Shown: in pieces, positions 7,716-17,096 of the stretch
Layout of the letters: each line of letters opens with the position of its first letter
Numbering within the stretch: the stretch's first letter is position 1
Program-made: the position numbers and the translations under genes
Origin: Mesorhizobium wenxiniae
GTDB lineage: Bacteria; Pseudomonadota; Alphaproteobacteria; Rhizobiales; Rhizobiaceae
Length of the DNA: 64,000 bases
Assembly: GCF_002284535.1 (NCBI RefSeq)
Contig: NZ_NPKH01000020.1
Span: 992,001-1,056,000, forward strand
Reading direction: 5' to 3'
The notes under the pieces: model-generated
Told to the model about the DNA's origin: nothing
What the model saw: the letters and a program-made list of their open reading frames with translations, nothing else
Databases searched by the model: none

Positions 7716-8819
7716 ATGGGTTTCAAATGCGGCATCGTTGGCTTGCCCAACGTCGGCAAGTCGACGCTTTTCAACGCGCTGACTAGGACGGCGGCGGCGC
7801 AGGCAGCCAACTATCCATTCTGCACCATCGAACCGAACACCGGCGAGGTGGCGGTGCCCGACCCGCGCCTGCAGAAGATCGCGGCGATCGGCAAGTCGAA
7901 AGAGATCATCCCGACCCGCATCTCCTTCGTCGACATCGCCGGCCTGGTGCGCGGCGCCTCGAAGGGCGAAGGCCTGGGCAACCAGTTCCTGGCCAACATC
8001 CGCGAGGTCGACGCCATCGTCCATGTGCTGCGCTGCTTCGAGGATGACGACATCACCCATGTCGAGGGCCGCATCGATCCCGTCGCCGACGCCGAGACCG
8101 TCGAGACCGAGCTGATGCTCGCCGACCTGGACAGCCTCGAGCGCCGCATCGTGCAGTTCCGCAAGCGCGCTTCCGGCAAGGACAAGGAGGCGCTGACCGT
8201 GCTGCCGATGATGGAAGCAGCTCTTGAACTTCTGCAGGCCGGCAAGCCCGCCCGCATCCTGCTCAATGGCATTTCCGCGGAGGATCTGCGCATCCTGCAG
8301 GGGCTGAACCTTTTGACCTCGCACCCTGTGCTCTATGTCTGCAATGTCGCCGAGGCCGACGCCGCCACCGGCAACGCGCACACCAAGGCGGTCGAACAGA
8401 TGGCTGCCGCGCAAGGCGCCCGCACCGTGGTGATTTCCGCGGCGATCGAAGCCGAGGTCGCGCAGCTCAGCGACGAAGAGGAAATAGAATTCCTCGCGAC
8501 GCTGGGCCTCGATGAGCCTGGCTTGAACAAGGTGATCCGCGCCGGCTACGAGCTGCTGCAGCTCATCACCTATTTCACCGTCGGCCCGAAGGAGACACGC
8601 GCCTGGACCGTGCACAAGGGCGCCAAGGCGCCACAGGCGGCAGGCGTCATCCATACCGATTTCGAGCGCGGCTTCATCCGCGCCCAGACCATCGCCTACA
8701 ACGACTTCGTCACGCTGGGCGGCGAAGTGGCGGCCAAGGAAGCCGGCAAGGCGCGCGACGAAGGCAAGGAGTATGTCGTCCAGGACGGCGACATCATGCT
8801 GTTCAAGTTCAACACCTGA
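7716..8819 (+). CDS. ychF: Ribosome-binding ATPase YchF (OLA1 type)
   Basis: 367 residues. G1 P-loop GLPNVGKST at residues 9-17, switch region [19 protein letters not shown], and NVAEAD in place of the NKxD specificity motif, the hallmark that makes YchF prefer ATP over GTP. A coiled-coil insertion lies around residues 130-165 and a C-terminal TGS domain ends the protein (GWTVHKG-like [14 protein letters not shown], then [10 protein letters not shown]). Length is normal for the family. It follows pth, a common pairing in proteobacteria, and is linked to translation and oxidative-stress control. Confidence 0.96.
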   Translation: MGFKCGIVGLPNVGKSTLFNALTRTAAAQAANYPFCTIEPNTGEVAVPDPRLQKIAAIGKSKEIIPTRISFVDIAGLVRGASKGEGLGNQFLANIREVDAIVHVLRCFEDDDITHVEGRIDPVADAETVETELMLADLDSLERRIVQFRKRASGKDKEALTVLPMMEAALELLQAGKPARILLNGISAEDLRILQGLNLLTSHPVLYVCNVAEADAATGNAHTKAVEQMAAAQGARTVVISAAIEAEVAQLSDEEEIEFLATLGLDEPGLNKVIRAGYELLQLITYFTVGPKETRAWTVHKGAKAPQAAGVIHTDFERGFIRAQTIAYNDFVTLGGEVAAKEAGKARDEGKEYVVQDGDIMLFKFNT

Positions 8820-9040
8820 GCTGACCGACGGCACGCCGGAAGCCATCACGGCCGCCGCTGCGATCACAGCCCTGTGCACGCCGCACGGGCCGTTTCCGCG
8901 CGGCTTGACTGCCCGCAATGCCCGGTCTAAGGGGCGTCTGCACCGGCCCGTGCTTTCGTCGAAAGCGCCTGTCCCGTGCAATCCGAAACGACGCGCCCGC
9001 TCGAACCCATCCTTTTGGCCTCAGCAAGGGAGACCCGGTG

Positions 9041-10015
9041 ATGATCAAGGCATTCGTCGTGGACAATGATCGCCTGCGCCTCGCCGACGATCTCTTGGCA
9101 AACAGCGACAAGATCGTCTGGGCCGATCTTCTGAACCCGACAAAGGAAGAGGAAGCGGCCATCGAGGCCTGGCTCGGTGTTGCCATTCCGACGCGCGAGG
9201 AGATGGAGGAGATCGAGATTTCCAGCCGCCTTTACGTCGAGGACGGCGCCTATTTCATGACCGCCATTCTGCCGGCCCAGACCGAGGCCGACGATCCCCT
9301 GATGTCGCCGGTCACCTTCGTGCTGGCCGGCAACAGGCTGATCACCGTGCGCTATCACGAACCGAAGGCCTTCAAGACGTTTCCGCTGCGCGCCGAGAAG
9401 GTGGCGACCGGCTGCACCAGCGGCGACACCATCCTGATCGGCCTGCTGGAGGCGATCGTAGACCGCCTCGCCGACATTCTGGAGCGCGCCGGCCGCGACA
9501 TCGAAACGATCTCGCGCGACATCTTCGAGGCACGCTCGACCAAGGTTTCCAAGCGCAACCGCGACTTCCAGGAATTGCTCAAGGCGATCGGCCGCAAGGA
9601 GGACATCGCCTCCTCGATCCGCGACAGCCTGATTTCACTGCAGCGGCTCGCCGGTTTTCTCGCCCACGCCTCGACCCAGACCAAGATGAGCAAGGACATC
9701 CGCGCGCGCATCAAGACCTTGTCGCGCGATGTGCTGTCGCTCGCCGACCACGCCACCTTCCTGTCGCAGAAGATCAACTTCCTGCTCGACGCGACGCTCG
9801 GCATGATCTCGATCGAGCAGAACGCCATCATCAAGATCTTCTCCGTCGCCGCAGTCATCTTCCTGCCGCCGACGCTGGTCGCTTCGATCTACGGCATGAA
9901 TTTCGACATCATGCCCGAGCTCAAATGGCAGCTCGGCTATCCCTTCGCCATCGGCTTGATGATCGTGTCGGCGATCCTGCCTTTCTGGTATTTCCGCCGC
10001 CGCGGCTGGTTGTAG
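9041..10015 (+). CDS. corA: CorA-family magnesium/divalent cation transporter
   Basis: 324 residues from the ATG at 9041 (AAGGGAGA upstream); a longer frame from 8918 lacks the usual N-terminus. The large cytoplasmic domain is followed by two C-terminal helices with the selectivity motif YGMNF near residues 284-288, then a second helix and the basic tail YFRRRGWL. This architecture forms a pentameric Mg2+ channel in the inner membrane. It stands alone; a 220-bp gap precedes it with no other gene visible. Confidence 0.93.
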   Translation: MIKAFVVDNDRLRLADDLLANSDKIVWADLLNPTKEEEAAIEAWLGVAIPTREEMEEIEISSRLYVEDGAYFMTAILPAQTEADDPLMSPVTFVLAGNRLITVRYHEPKAFKTFPLRAEKVATGCTSGDTILIGLLEAIVDRLADILERAGRDIETISRDIFEARSTKVSKRNRDFQELLKAIGRKEDIASSIRDSLISLQRLAGFLAHASTQTKMSKDIRARIKTLSRDVLSLADHATFLSQKINFLLDATLGMISIEQNAIIKIFSVAAVIFLPPTLVASIYGMNFDIMPELKWQLGYPFAIGLMIVSAILPFWYFRRRGWL

Positions 10016-10137
10016 CTTCTATTCCGTTGGGCGCGATGGCCTGGCGCACCAGAAATTACTTGACCAAATTGCGCCCTGCCTGCATCCGGGAACCCCGATC
10101 CGTGGCGATCGTACAAACTTGAACCGGATTCCAGACC

Positions 10138-10599
10138 ATGACCGGAAAGACCTGGGCCTATGAGGATTTCGTCGAGGGCGCCTCGCTTGACCTCGGGACG
10201 AAGCTGGTGAGTGCGGCCGAGATCATCGAATTCGCGCAAGAGTTCGATGCGCAGCCGATGCATCTCGACGAGGCGGCGGGCAAGGCCAGCATCCTTGGCG
10301 GGCTGTCGGCCTCCGGCTGGCACACTTGCGCGATGTTCATGCGCATGCTGTGCGACGCTTTCCTGCTGGACTCGACCTCGCAAGGCGCCCCCGGCGTCGA
10401 CCAGGTCCGGTGGAAAAAGCCGGTGCTGGCCGGAGACATCTTGCGCGGCAACACCACCGTCCTTGCCAAGCGCCTGTCCAGGTCCAAGCCCCACCTCGGC
10501 CTCGTCACCCTGCGCAGCGAGCTTTTCAACCAGCGTGGCGAAGGCGTCTTCGAACTCGAGAACACCGTCATGTTCCTGACGCGAGGGGCCAGCGCGTGA
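10138..10599 (+). CDS. MaoC-like hot-dog dehydratase, first of a pair
   Basis: 153 residues, single hot-dog domain. The hydratase region reads EFDAQPMHLDEAAGKASILGG with the expected Asp and His (Asp in FDAQ, His in MHLD), followed by LSASGWHTCAMFMRML. Such proteins hydrate trans-2-enoyl-CoA or similar thioesters. Its stop overlaps the GTG start of the next MaoC gene by four bases (GTGA), so the two are translated together and may form a heteromeric enzyme. Substrate unknown. Confidence 0.88.
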   Translation: MTGKTWAYEDFVEGASLDLGTKLVSAAEIIEFAQEFDAQPMHLDEAAGKASILGGLSASGWHTCAMFMRMLCDAFLLDSTSQGAPGVDQVRWKKPVLAGDILRGNTTVLAKRLSRSKPHLGLVTLRSELFNQRGEGVFELENTVMFLTRGASA

Positions 10600-11066
10600 G
10601 CCTCGACGAGTTCTTCTGCATCGGCGTCACCGTCACGCTTGGGTCGCATACATTCGAACCCGAGGCGATCAAGGCGTTCGCCAGGAAATACGATCCGCAA
10701 ATATTCCACCTCGACGAAGAGGCGGCGAAGAAGAGCGTATTCGGCGGCCTGTGCGCGTCGGGCTGGCACACAGCTGCAACCTGGATGAAATTGAACCTCG
10801 AGGCCGGCGTGGAGGCCGGGGGCGCCCGCTGGGTCGGCGCAGGACCCGCACCCGAATTCGGCCCCTCGCCCGGTTTCAAGAACCTCAAATGGCTGAAGCC
10901 CGTCTATGCCGGAGAAACCGTGACCTTCACCCGCACAGCGCTTGCCCACCGCCCCATCATGTCACGGCCGGGGTGGCGGCTGCTCACGCTTCGCTCGGAG
11001 GCCTTCGATTCGACCGGGGACAAGGTCATCGAATTCGAAAGTGCCGTGCTGGTGAAGGTGGGGTGA
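10596..11066 (+). CDS. MaoC-like hot-dog dehydratase, second of a pair
   Basis: 156 residues from GTG at 10596, chosen because the four-base GTGA overlap with the previous stop gives coupling and because the hot-dog domain begins there; a longer in-frame extension runs through the previous gene and is implausible. The active-site region ARKYDPQIFHLDEEAAKKS and GGLCASGWHTAATWMKL parallels its neighbour, so the two probably arose by duplication. RBS-like GAGGGG lies upstream. A palindromic repeat follows the stop. Confidence 0.86.
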   Translation: MSLDEFFCIGVTVTLGSHTFEPEAIKAFARKYDPQIFHLDEEAAKKSVFGGLCASGWHTAATWMKLNLEAGVEAGGARWVGAGPAPEFGPSPGFKNLKWLKPVYAGETVTFTRTALAHRPIMSRPGWRLLTLRSEAFDSTGDKVIEFESAVLVKVG

Positions 11067-11071
11067 GCTTT

Positions 11072-11259
11072 CCTTCTCCCCTTGTGGGAGAAGGTGGATC
11101 GCGCGAAGCGCCAAGACGGATGAGGGGTGTTGGAAGAAATGATACGTCTAAAAATCCAATGATTGGAAGCGCTTACGCCTTCAGCGCTGCGATCGGTTCA
11201 ACACCCCCCATCCGACCTCGCTTCGCGACGCCACCTTCTCCCACAACAAAGGGAGAAGG
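11072..11259. repeat. Intergenic palindromic repeat, family A copy 1
   Basis: The left arm begins CCTTCTCCCCTTGTGGGAGA and continues through GCGAAGCGCC to GGATGAGGGGTGTTGG; the right arm mirrors it (CAACACCCCCCATCC ... GGGAGAAGG). It separates the MaoC pair from convergent apt. Copies 2 and 3 are at 37899-38046 and 46990-47112. Confidence 0.85.
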
Positions 11260-11269
11260 AAAAAGCGTA

Positions 11270-11815
11270 TCAATGCCCTTCGAATCCGATCAGCGTCCTG
11301 ACCGGCACGCCGAGCGCTTCGAGCTTCTCGCGGCCGCCGAGGTCCGGCAGGTCGATGACGAAGCAGGCGGCGAGGATGTCGGCGCCGATCTGCCGCAACA
11401 GCTGGACCGCCGCCGCCGCCGTGCCGCCGGTGGCGATCAGGTCGTCGACGAGGATGACCTTCTCACCCGGAGACACGCCATCCCTGTGCATCTCCATCTC
11501 GTCCAGCCCGTATTCGAGGCTGTAGGCGACGCGCACCGTCTCGTAAGGCAGCTTGCCCTTCTTGCGGATCGGCACGAAGCCGGCCGATAGCTGATGGGCG
11601 ACAGCGCCGCCAAGAATGAAGCCGCGCGCCTCGATGCCGGCGATCTTGTCGACTTTCTGGCCGGCATAGGGATGCACCAGCTCGTCGATGGCGCGGCGGA
11701 AGGCGCGCGCATTGCTTAGCAGCGTGGTGATGTCGCGAAACAGGATGCCCGGCTTGGGATAGTCCGGAATGGTGCGGATCGCGTCAAGCAGCGTGTCTTC
11801 GAGCGAAGGTTTCAT
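11270..11815 (-). CDS. apt: Adenine phosphoribosyltransferase
   Basis: 181 residues, the usual length. It makes AMP from adenine and PRPP in purine salvage. The PRPP-binding motif [17 protein letters not shown] lies at about residues 118-134, and the family start ([20 protein letters not shown]) directly follows the ATG at 11815. A longer frame reaching 11986 was rejected because its extra residues are Arg-rich and non-homologous. It lies downstream of the cytochrome bc1 operon, beyond that operon's terminator. Confidence 0.96.
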   Translation of the reverse strand: MKPSLEDTLLDAIRTIPDYPKPGILFRDITTLLSNARAFRRAIDELVHPYAGQKVDKIAGIEARGFILGGAVAHQLSAGFVPIRKKGKLPYETVRVAYSLEYGLDEMEMHRDGVSPGEKVILVDDLIATGGTAAAAVQLLRQIGADILAACFVIDLPDLGGREKLEALGVPVRTLIGFEGH

Positions 11816-11984
11816 GGGGCGGCTCTCCGGGCATTCGTCCGATTCGACTTGAAGACGTGAAAAGGAACTCCGGCCGATCGTAACCCGGCGCGGCCGGCGA
11901 CGGCTACCGCGATATGGCGGCTGGAAGAAAATTGTCCGGCAAAGGACTGGGCCGGCGGTCTTCGGAGGCAGCGTTCGGAAATGC

Positions 11985-12010
11985 AAAAGGGCGCCTTTCG
12001 ACGCCCTTTC
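11985..12010 (-). terminator. Rho-independent terminator of the bc1 operon
   Basis: Read on the minus strand: AAAGGGCG, an 8-base loop, CGCCCTTT and a short T-run. It lies 17 bases downstream of the petC stop. Confidence 0.7.
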
Positions 12011-12026
12011 GATCTGGTGGCGTAGC

Positions 12027-12899
12027 TCAGTGCGCCACGCCGGCCCACACCTTGCGCTTGGTCAGATAGACCAGCGCGCCGAACAGCAACAGGAAGACCA
12101 GCACGCGAAAGCCGGTTTTCTTGCGGGCTTCCAGATGCGGCTCGGCCGCCCACATCAGGAAGGCCGACACGTCGCGGGAATACTGGTCGACCGTCTGCGG
12201 CGCGCCGTCGTCATAGGTTACCTGGTCGTCGGAGAGCGGGTTGGGCATCTTCAGCGACACGCCGGCTATGAAGTACGGATTGTAGTGCGTGCCTTCCGGT
12301 ATCTCCATGCCCGCCGGCGGCTGCTCGTCATAGCCGGTCAGCAGCGAGTGGATATAGTCGGGACCGCCCTGGGCGTATTGCGTGAAGATGTCGAAGACGA
12401 AACGCGGAAAGCCGCGCTCGACGCCGCGCGCCTTGGCCAGCAGCGACATGTCGGGCGGGGCAGCCCCGCCATTGGCGGCCGCTGCTGCCTGATCGTTGGG
12501 GAACGGCGCCGGGAAATAGTCTGACGGTATGCCGGGACGATCGAACATGTCGCCGGCATCATTGGGACCATCATTGATCGTGTACTCGGCCGCCAGCGCC
12601 TTGACCTGCGCTTCTGAATAGCCAAGGTCTTCCAGCGTGCGGAACGCCACCAACTTCATCGAATGGCAGGCCGCGCAGACTTCCTTGTAGACCTTGAGCC
12701 CGCGCTGCAACTGCGCCTTGTCGTAGGTGCCGAACGGCCCGGCGAAGCTCCAGTCCATCTCCTTGGGCTCATGTATCGGGAAATGCGTCGGCGCGGCTTC
12801 GTTGTGCGCCTCCTCCTGGGCGATCGCCCCTGTGGTCGCGGCCGCAGTGCCTGCCAACACAAGGGCGAGCAGCGCCAGCGAGGTGAGAATCTTCTTCAT
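12027..12899 (-). CDS. petC: Cytochrome c1 of the bc1 complex
   Basis: 290 residues from the ATG at 12899, preceded by AAGGGG. Residues 1-28 form a signal peptide ([21 protein letters not shown]). The heme-c site CAACH is at about residues 74-78, the [10 protein letters not shown] segment is in the middle, the axial Met region lies late, and a C-terminal anchor helix ([17 protein letters not shown]) ends in basic residues. It carries electrons from the Rieske centre to cytochrome c in the periplasm. It is last in the petA-petB-petC operon. Confidence 0.96.
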   Translation of the reverse strand: MKKILTSLALLALVLAGTAAATTGAIAQEEAHNEAAPTHFPIHEPKEMDWSFAGPFGTYDKAQLQRGLKVYKEVCAACHSMKLVAFRTLEDLGYSEAQVKALAAEYTINDGPNDAGDMFDRPGIPSDYFPAPFPNDQAAAAANGGAAPPDMSLLAKARGVERGFPRFVFDIFTQYAQGGPDYIHSLLTGYDEQPPAGMEIPEGTHYNPYFIAGVSLKMPNPLSDDQVTYDDGAPQTVDQYSRDVSAFLMWAAEPHLEARKKTGFRVLVFLLLFGALVYLTKRKVWAGVAH

Positions 12900-12944
12900 A
12901 TCAAATCCCCTTGAGATTCTCTGCCGCGCTGTCGTCGTCTCGAC

Positions 12945-12990
12945 CATCATCTTGTCCGAAAACCGGTCTCCACTTTTCGGGGTCATGCTC
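12945..12990. repeat. Short palindromic element, family C copy 1
   Basis: ATCATCTTGTCCGAAAACCG ... CACTTTTCGGGGTCATGCT forms an imperfect hairpin between petB and petC. Related elements with the ATGATCCCGAAAA/TTTTCGGGATCAT theme are at 15543-15600, 27755-27802 and 27900-27944. Confidence 0.65.
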
Positions 12991-14293
12991 AGCCCTTGGT
13001 TTCCGGTGCGGCTGCCGCGTGAGCCGGGTGCCCGCCACCGCCATGCTTGTTCTTCTCGAGCACCGCCTCGGTGATCGAATTCGGCAACCGCCGCGGAGTC
13101 TCGATCAGGCCAAGCACCGGCAGCGCGACCAGGAAGAAGGCGAAATAGAACAATGTCGCCATCTGCGCCATGAAGACATAGCTGCCTTCAGCCGGCTGCG
13201 AACCCAGCCAGCCGAGCAGGACGGCATCGATCACGAAGAGCCAGAAGAACAGCTTGTACCAGGGCCGGTAGACCGCCGAGCGCACCTTCGAAGTGTCGAG
13301 CCACGGCACCAGGAACAGCATGGCGATGGAGCCGAACATCGCGAGCACGCCGCCAAGCTTGGAGTTGATCGGCCCGATATTGAAGGTGATGGCGCGCAGG
13401 ATCGCGTAGAACGGCAGGAAGTACCATTCCGGCACGATATGGGCAGGCGTCTTCAGCGGGTCGGCGACGACGTAATTGTCGGGATGGCCGAGAAAATTCG
13501 GCAGGTAGAAGACGAAGTAGGCGAAGATGAACAGGAACACGAGCATCCCGAACGCGTCCTTGATGGTCGCGTAGGGGGTGAAGGCGACGGTATCGGTTTT
13601 CGACTTGACCTCGATGCCGGTCGGGTTCGACTGGCCGACCACATGCAGCGCCCATATATGCAGCACGACGACGCCGGCGATCATGAACGGCAGCAGATAG
13701 TGCAGTGAAAAGAAGCGGTTCAGCGTCGGGTTGTCGACGGCGTAGCCGCCGAGCAAAAGCTGCTGGATCCAGTCGCCGACCAGCGGGATGGCGCTGAAGA
13801 AGCCGGTGATGACGGTCGCGCCCCAGAACGACATCTGCCCCCAGGGCAGCACATAACCCATGAAGCCTGTCGCCATCATCAGCAGATAGATGATGCAGCC
13901 GAGTATCCATAGAAGCTCGCGCGGCGCCTTGTAGGAACCGTAGTAGAGACCGCGGAAGATGTGGATGTAGACCGCGACGAAGAAGAACGACGCGCCGTTC
14001 GAATGCATGTAGCGCAACAGCCAGCCCGAATTCACGTCGCGCATGATCTTTTCGACCGAATCGAAGGCGAGAGTGCTGTCCGCCGCATAATGCATGGCCA
14101 GCACGATGCCGGTCAGCATCTGCGCCGCCAGCATGAGCGCCAGGATGCCGCCAAAAGTGTACGCGTAGTTGAGGTTGCGCGGCACCGGATAGGCGACGAA
14201 GCTGTCATAGACCAGCCGCGGCAGCGGCATGCGGGCGTCGAACCAGCGTCCGATACCGGTCTTGGGCGTGTAGGTCGAGTGTCCCTCGCTCAT
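12989..14293 (-). CDS. petB: Cytochrome b of the bc1 complex
   Basis: 434 residues with at least eight hydrophobic helices. Heme ligands are in the paired histidine helices ([20 protein letters not shown] and [23 protein letters not shown]), and the quinol-oxidation site motif PEWY is at about residues 288-291 ([18 protein letters not shown]). The C-terminal His/Ala-rich tail is typical of rhizobia. It is in the inner membrane, between the Rieske gene and cytochrome c1. The stop lies within a short palindromic repeat. Confidence 0.97.
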   Translation of the reverse strand: MSEGHSTYTPKTGIGRWFDARMPLPRLVYDSFVAYPVPRNLNYAYTFGGILALMLAAQMLTGIVLAMHYAADSTLAFDSVEKIMRDVNSGWLLRYMHSNGASFFFVAVYIHIFRGLYYGSYKAPRELLWILGCIIYLLMMATGFMGYVLPWGQMSFWGATVITGFFSAIPLVGDWIQQLLLGGYAVDNPTLNRFFSLHYLLPFMIAGVVVLHIWALHVVGQSNPTGIEVKSKTDTVAFTPYATIKDAFGMLVFLFIFAYFVFYLPNFLGHPDNYVVADPLKTPAHIVPEWYFLPFYAILRAITFNIGPINSKLGGVLAMFGSIAMLFLVPWLDTSKVRSAVYRPWYKLFFWLFVIDAVLLGWLGSQPAEGSYVFMAQMATLFYFAFFLVALPVLGLIETPRRLPNSITEAVLEKNKHGGGGHPAHAAAAPETKG

Positions 14294-14309
14294 CGAAATA
14301 TCCCTTAGC

Positions 14310-14870
14310 CTAGCCGATACGGATCTTGGTGTCGGAAATGAACTGGAACACCGGCACCGTCATGTTCTCCGGGGCCGGCCCGCCGCGGACGCGTCCGGCC
14401 GTGTCGTATACCGAACCGTGACACGGGCAGAACCAGCCGCCGAACTCGCCTTCCTGGCCGAGCGGAATGCAGCCGAGATGGGTGCAGACCTGGACCATCA
14501 CTATCCAGGCCTCTTTGCCCGGCATGGTGCGGTTGGCGTCCGTCGCCGGCGCATCGGCCGGCAGATTGGCGTTGCGGGCGAGCGGATCCTTGAGCTGGGC
14601 CAGATTGACCGCCTCGCCGTCCTTCATCTCTTGTTCGGTGCGGTTGCGCACCACAACCGGCTTGCCGCGCCATTTCACGACAAGCGACATCCCCGGCGTC
14701 AGCGAGGAGACGTCGACCTCGACCGAGGCCAGCGCCAGCGTCGAGGCATCCGGGCGCATCTGGTCGATGAACGGCCAGGCGACGGCACCCGCGCCGACCA
14801 CCGCCGCCATACCCGTGGCGACGTAGAGAAAATCACGACGGTTGGGATCCTGGATGTCGGTTGCGCTCAC
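14310..14870 (-). CDS. petA: Rieske iron-sulfur subunit of the bc1 complex
   Basis: 186 residues from a GTG at 14870 (AAGGATCA upstream); the longer frame to 15128 lacks homology. A Tat-like [12 protein letters not shown] leads into the single anchor helix ([14 protein letters not shown]). The 2Fe-2S ligands are in CTHLGC (about residues 128-133) and CPCHGS (about 147-152). It passes electrons from ubiquinol to cytochrome c1. It is first in the operon; the 313-bp region 14871-15183 upstream holds no gene and must carry divergent promoters for this operon and the cupin gene. Confidence 0.96.
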   Translation of the reverse strand: MSATDIQDPNRRDFLYVATGMAAVVGAGAVAWPFIDQMRPDASTLALASVEVDVSSLTPGMSLVVKWRGKPVVVRNRTEQEMKDGEAVNLAQLKDPLARNANLPADAPATDANRTMPGKEAWIVMVQVCTHLGCIPLGQEGEFGGWFCPCHGSVYDTAGRVRGGPAPENMTVPVFQFISDTKIRIG

Positions 14871-15183
14871 GGGTGCCTGATCCTTTCGCCTCTTCCGTGC
14901 CGGTGGCCGAGGCTTGTTCCCCGCTCTTTCACGCCAACCCGACAGCGCATGGCGAACAGGCTTGCGAATTCCTCCGGCAATTGGCCTTCGGTTTATGCGT
15001 GAAGCCCGTTTTTGTCCAGACGGGTGAAGGCACAAGGGCAGATTGTCGCGGGGACGCAATTCGACGTCGGGCGGCGTGGCGACGGGCACATGTCGAACAC
15101 GCCGAAAACGACCGTAAATCAACCGCAAAGCAGCGCCTGCGTTTGCCTCGACAGAAGCCCCGGCCTCGGTCTATCCTCGGCTC

Positions 15184-15540
15184 ATGGCGCATGTCATCGA
15201 CCGCGACAAATGGGCCAAGGCGCCCGACCGCTGGCCCGACCATTGGCAAGGCGAGCTGCAGTGCGGCACCTACGGCTCCAAAAGCTGCCTGATCTTCAAC
15301 TATCTGCAGGAGATCGGCGGCGGCGCGCGGCTGCACATGCATCCCTATTGCGAGATTTTCATCATTCGCACTGGCACCGGGCTGTTCACCGTCGGCGACC
15401 GGCAGATCGAGGCGTCGGCCGGCCAGATCCTGATCGTGCCGCCGAACACGCCGCACAAATTCACCAATATCGGCCCAGGCCCGCTGGAGACCACCGACAT
15501 CCACGAAAACGGCAGCTTCATCACCGACTGGCTGGAGTAG
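15184..15540 (+). CDS. Small cupin-domain protein
   Basis: 118 residues, one cupin fold. The metal-binding motif 1 is visible as ARLHMHPYCEIFIIRTGTG (two His and a Glu) and motif 2 as PPNTPHKFTNIGPG (third His). No signal peptide, so cytoplasmic. Such single-domain cupins may be isomerases, dioxygenases or sugar-binding proteins, and no neighbour points to a substrate. It is divergent from petA. Confidence 0.85.
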   Translation: MAHVIDRDKWAKAPDRWPDHWQGELQCGTYGSKSCLIFNYLQEIGGGARLHMHPYCEIFIIRTGTGLFTVGDRQIEASAGQILIVPPNTPHKFTNIGPGPLETTDIHENGSFITDWLE

Positions 15541-15542
15541 AC

Positions 15543-15600
15543 CATGATCCCGAAGGTCCGCGTCAGCGAAAAGTCGAACCGGTTTTCGGAATAATCGGGG
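15543..15600. repeat. Short palindromic element, family C copy 2
   Basis: ATGATCCCGAAGGTCCGCGT ... AACCGGTTTTCGGAATAAT, an imperfect hairpin directly after the cupin stop codon, related to the elements at 12945, 27755 and 27900. Confidence 0.6.
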
Positions 15601-15680
15601 GCAACTGGTGGTGTAAATCTGACGCTGGGGTGCCGCCTCAGCTCGTACCGAACATTCGCGCCACCCCGGGAAATGTCGTC

Positions 15681-16298
15681 TCAGTCGAGGCTGGCCGGCG
15701 ACGAGAACGGCTGATTGGCGTCGACCACGAAGATGGCCAGCTCATCGAGATCGGTTGTGCCGGCGCTGAACACTTCCATCGGCGTGTTGGCCCCGTGTCC
15801 GGTCATGGCCTTGCCGGCTTCGGCGTAGGTTACGCCGTGGGGCGTTCTCTGGCCGAGCTTGCCGGCCAGCACATAGAAGGCCTCCGGTCCCGGATGCGTA
15901 TGGATCGGCGTCTTGGCACCGGGCGCTCCGCCGGCGCGGTTGACGCGCAGCAAATACTCGCTGGCGCTGATCGGCGGAAGGGGTCCGATCTCGACGACCT
16001 TGGCTCCGCCGGGCGTCGAGCCATCCTTCGGCCCAAGCGTGAACAGCCAGACCTTGCCCGCGACCTCCGCCGCAAGCGAGGTCGGGCCGGCAGCGCTCTG
16101 GGCCTGCGCCAGCGTTGGGAAATTTTCCAGCCGCCAAAACAATGGTCCGGGCGGCAGTTCCTTCAGCTTTTTCTCAACCACCGGCTCGACGGCGAATTTG
16201 CTTTCTGCCGGCATTGAGGCTGACGTCATCGGCCCGAAAGCACACAGTGAGAACAGAAGCACGCCAATACGGCGGGCGCTGAGAGAATGCGGCTTCAT
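15681..16298 (-). CDS. Exported cupin-domain protein
   Basis: 205 residues. The first ~28 residues form a signal peptide (RRIGVLLFSLCAFGPMTSA). A cupin core follows, with PIHTHPGPEAFYVLAGKLGQ as motif 1 and ADTPM-like GHGANTPMEVFSAGTTD as the second half. AAAGGAGG lies 7 bases before the ATG, a strong ribosome-binding site. The His-rich motif suggests a bound metal. It runs convergent to the small cupin gene. Function unknown. Confidence 0.82.
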   Translation of the reverse strand: MKPHSLSARRIGVLLFSLCAFGPMTSASMPAESKFAVEPVVEKKLKELPPGPLFWRLENFPTLAQAQSAAGPTSLAAEVAGKVWLFTLGPKDGSTPGGAKVVEIGPLPPISASEYLLRVNRAGGAPGAKTPIHTHPGPEAFYVLAGKLGQRTPHGVTYAEAGKAMTGHGANTPMEVFSAGTTDLDELAIFVVDANQPFSSPASLD

Positions 16299-16331
16299 GG
16301 TCGGTCCTCCTTTGCATGGTCGTCCCCTCGA

Positions 16332-16367
16332 CCCAATATTAGCTGCTACCCCAATATTAGCTGCTAC
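16332..16367. repeat. Tandem 18-bp direct repeat
   Basis: CCCAATATTAGCTGCTAC occurs twice head to tail with no spacer, in the gap between the exported cupin (start 16298) and the small exported protein. Each unit contains the palindrome AATATT. Apart from this the 16371-16560 stretch holds nothing I can identify. Confidence 0.8.
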
Positions 16368-16561
16368 TAAGATAGCATCTGTGCCGCCTTACGGCACGAC
16401 CAAATTTCGGGGCACCCAGAGAGCGACTGCCGCCAAAGAGGTCGGATCGCACGAAGGTCCGCTTGTGGCGCGACCGCGCCGGGCACCGGCAATTCGGCTG
16501 CACTGTAAATGCCGGCTGCAGCAGACATCCTGGCACCGACGTGGTCATGACCCCGCAGCAG

Positions 16562-16918
16562 TCACACTGATCCGGGCGGCGCAAAGAAGCAGAAGACGGT
16601 GGCCTGCGTCGGGTAAAGGCAGATGTGATAGTTGCCGTCGCTCGACCTGATCTCGCTGCCGTACGGGATTCGGAAGCTCTGTTTTCGCGTCACCAGATGG
16701 TGGTCGCCGGGGAACAGCACTACGGCAAAACCATCCGGCGCTTCCGTCACTGAGTTGGCCGGGATCATCTGGCAATCGCCGAGGGCGCCATCGCCGTTGC
16801 AGCAGCTGGGCGGGTAGTACCATCCCGTTCCTGCATTGTGCGCGCTGACACCCGGCGAACAAAGAGCCCCGCCCACGAAAATGGCGGCAACGGTCGGCAG
16901 GGGACGGGGTCTCAGCAT
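16562..16918 (-). CDS. Small exported hypothetical protein
   Basis: 118 residues if started at the ATG at 16918, which gives a classical signal peptide (LPTVAAIFVGGALCSPGVSA, cleavage before HNAG). In-frame ATG at 16954 and GTG at 17038 are alternatives. The mature part has four or more cysteines (PPSCCNGDGALGDCQ, YHICLYPT) and aromatic residues, which suggests a disulfide-bonded periplasmic protein. I recall similar short proteins in rhizobia but no named family. It is divergent from the wHTH/TPR regulator. Confidence 0.65.
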   Translation of the reverse strand: MLRPRPLPTVAAIFVGGALCSPGVSAHNAGTGWYYPPSCCNGDGALGDCQMIPANSVTEAPDGFAVVLFPGDHHLVTRKQSFRIPYGSEIRSSDGNYHICLYPTQATVFCFFAPPGSV

Positions 16919-17060
16919 TGAACCGATTCCAAATCTTCGGAACGACTGAGACATTGGATCGTCGCCGCACCCAATGTAACGAACAACTGGTGATAGATCG
17001 GTGAAAATTTGCCGAAAACAAAGATGTTCCGTCACCATTCAAGCCTTTGCAGGAATCTGC

Positions 17061-17066
17061 TATAAT
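17061..17066 (+). promoter_or_regulatory. Promoter -10 box candidate for the wHTH/TPR regulator
   Basis: A perfect TATAAT, about 30 bases upstream of the ATG at 17097. The matching -35 (TTCAAG, 17038-17043, 17-base spacer) is weak. Confidence 0.45.
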
Positions 17067-17096
17067 AAATTGGAAATCCCCCGTGGGAGGCGGAGG

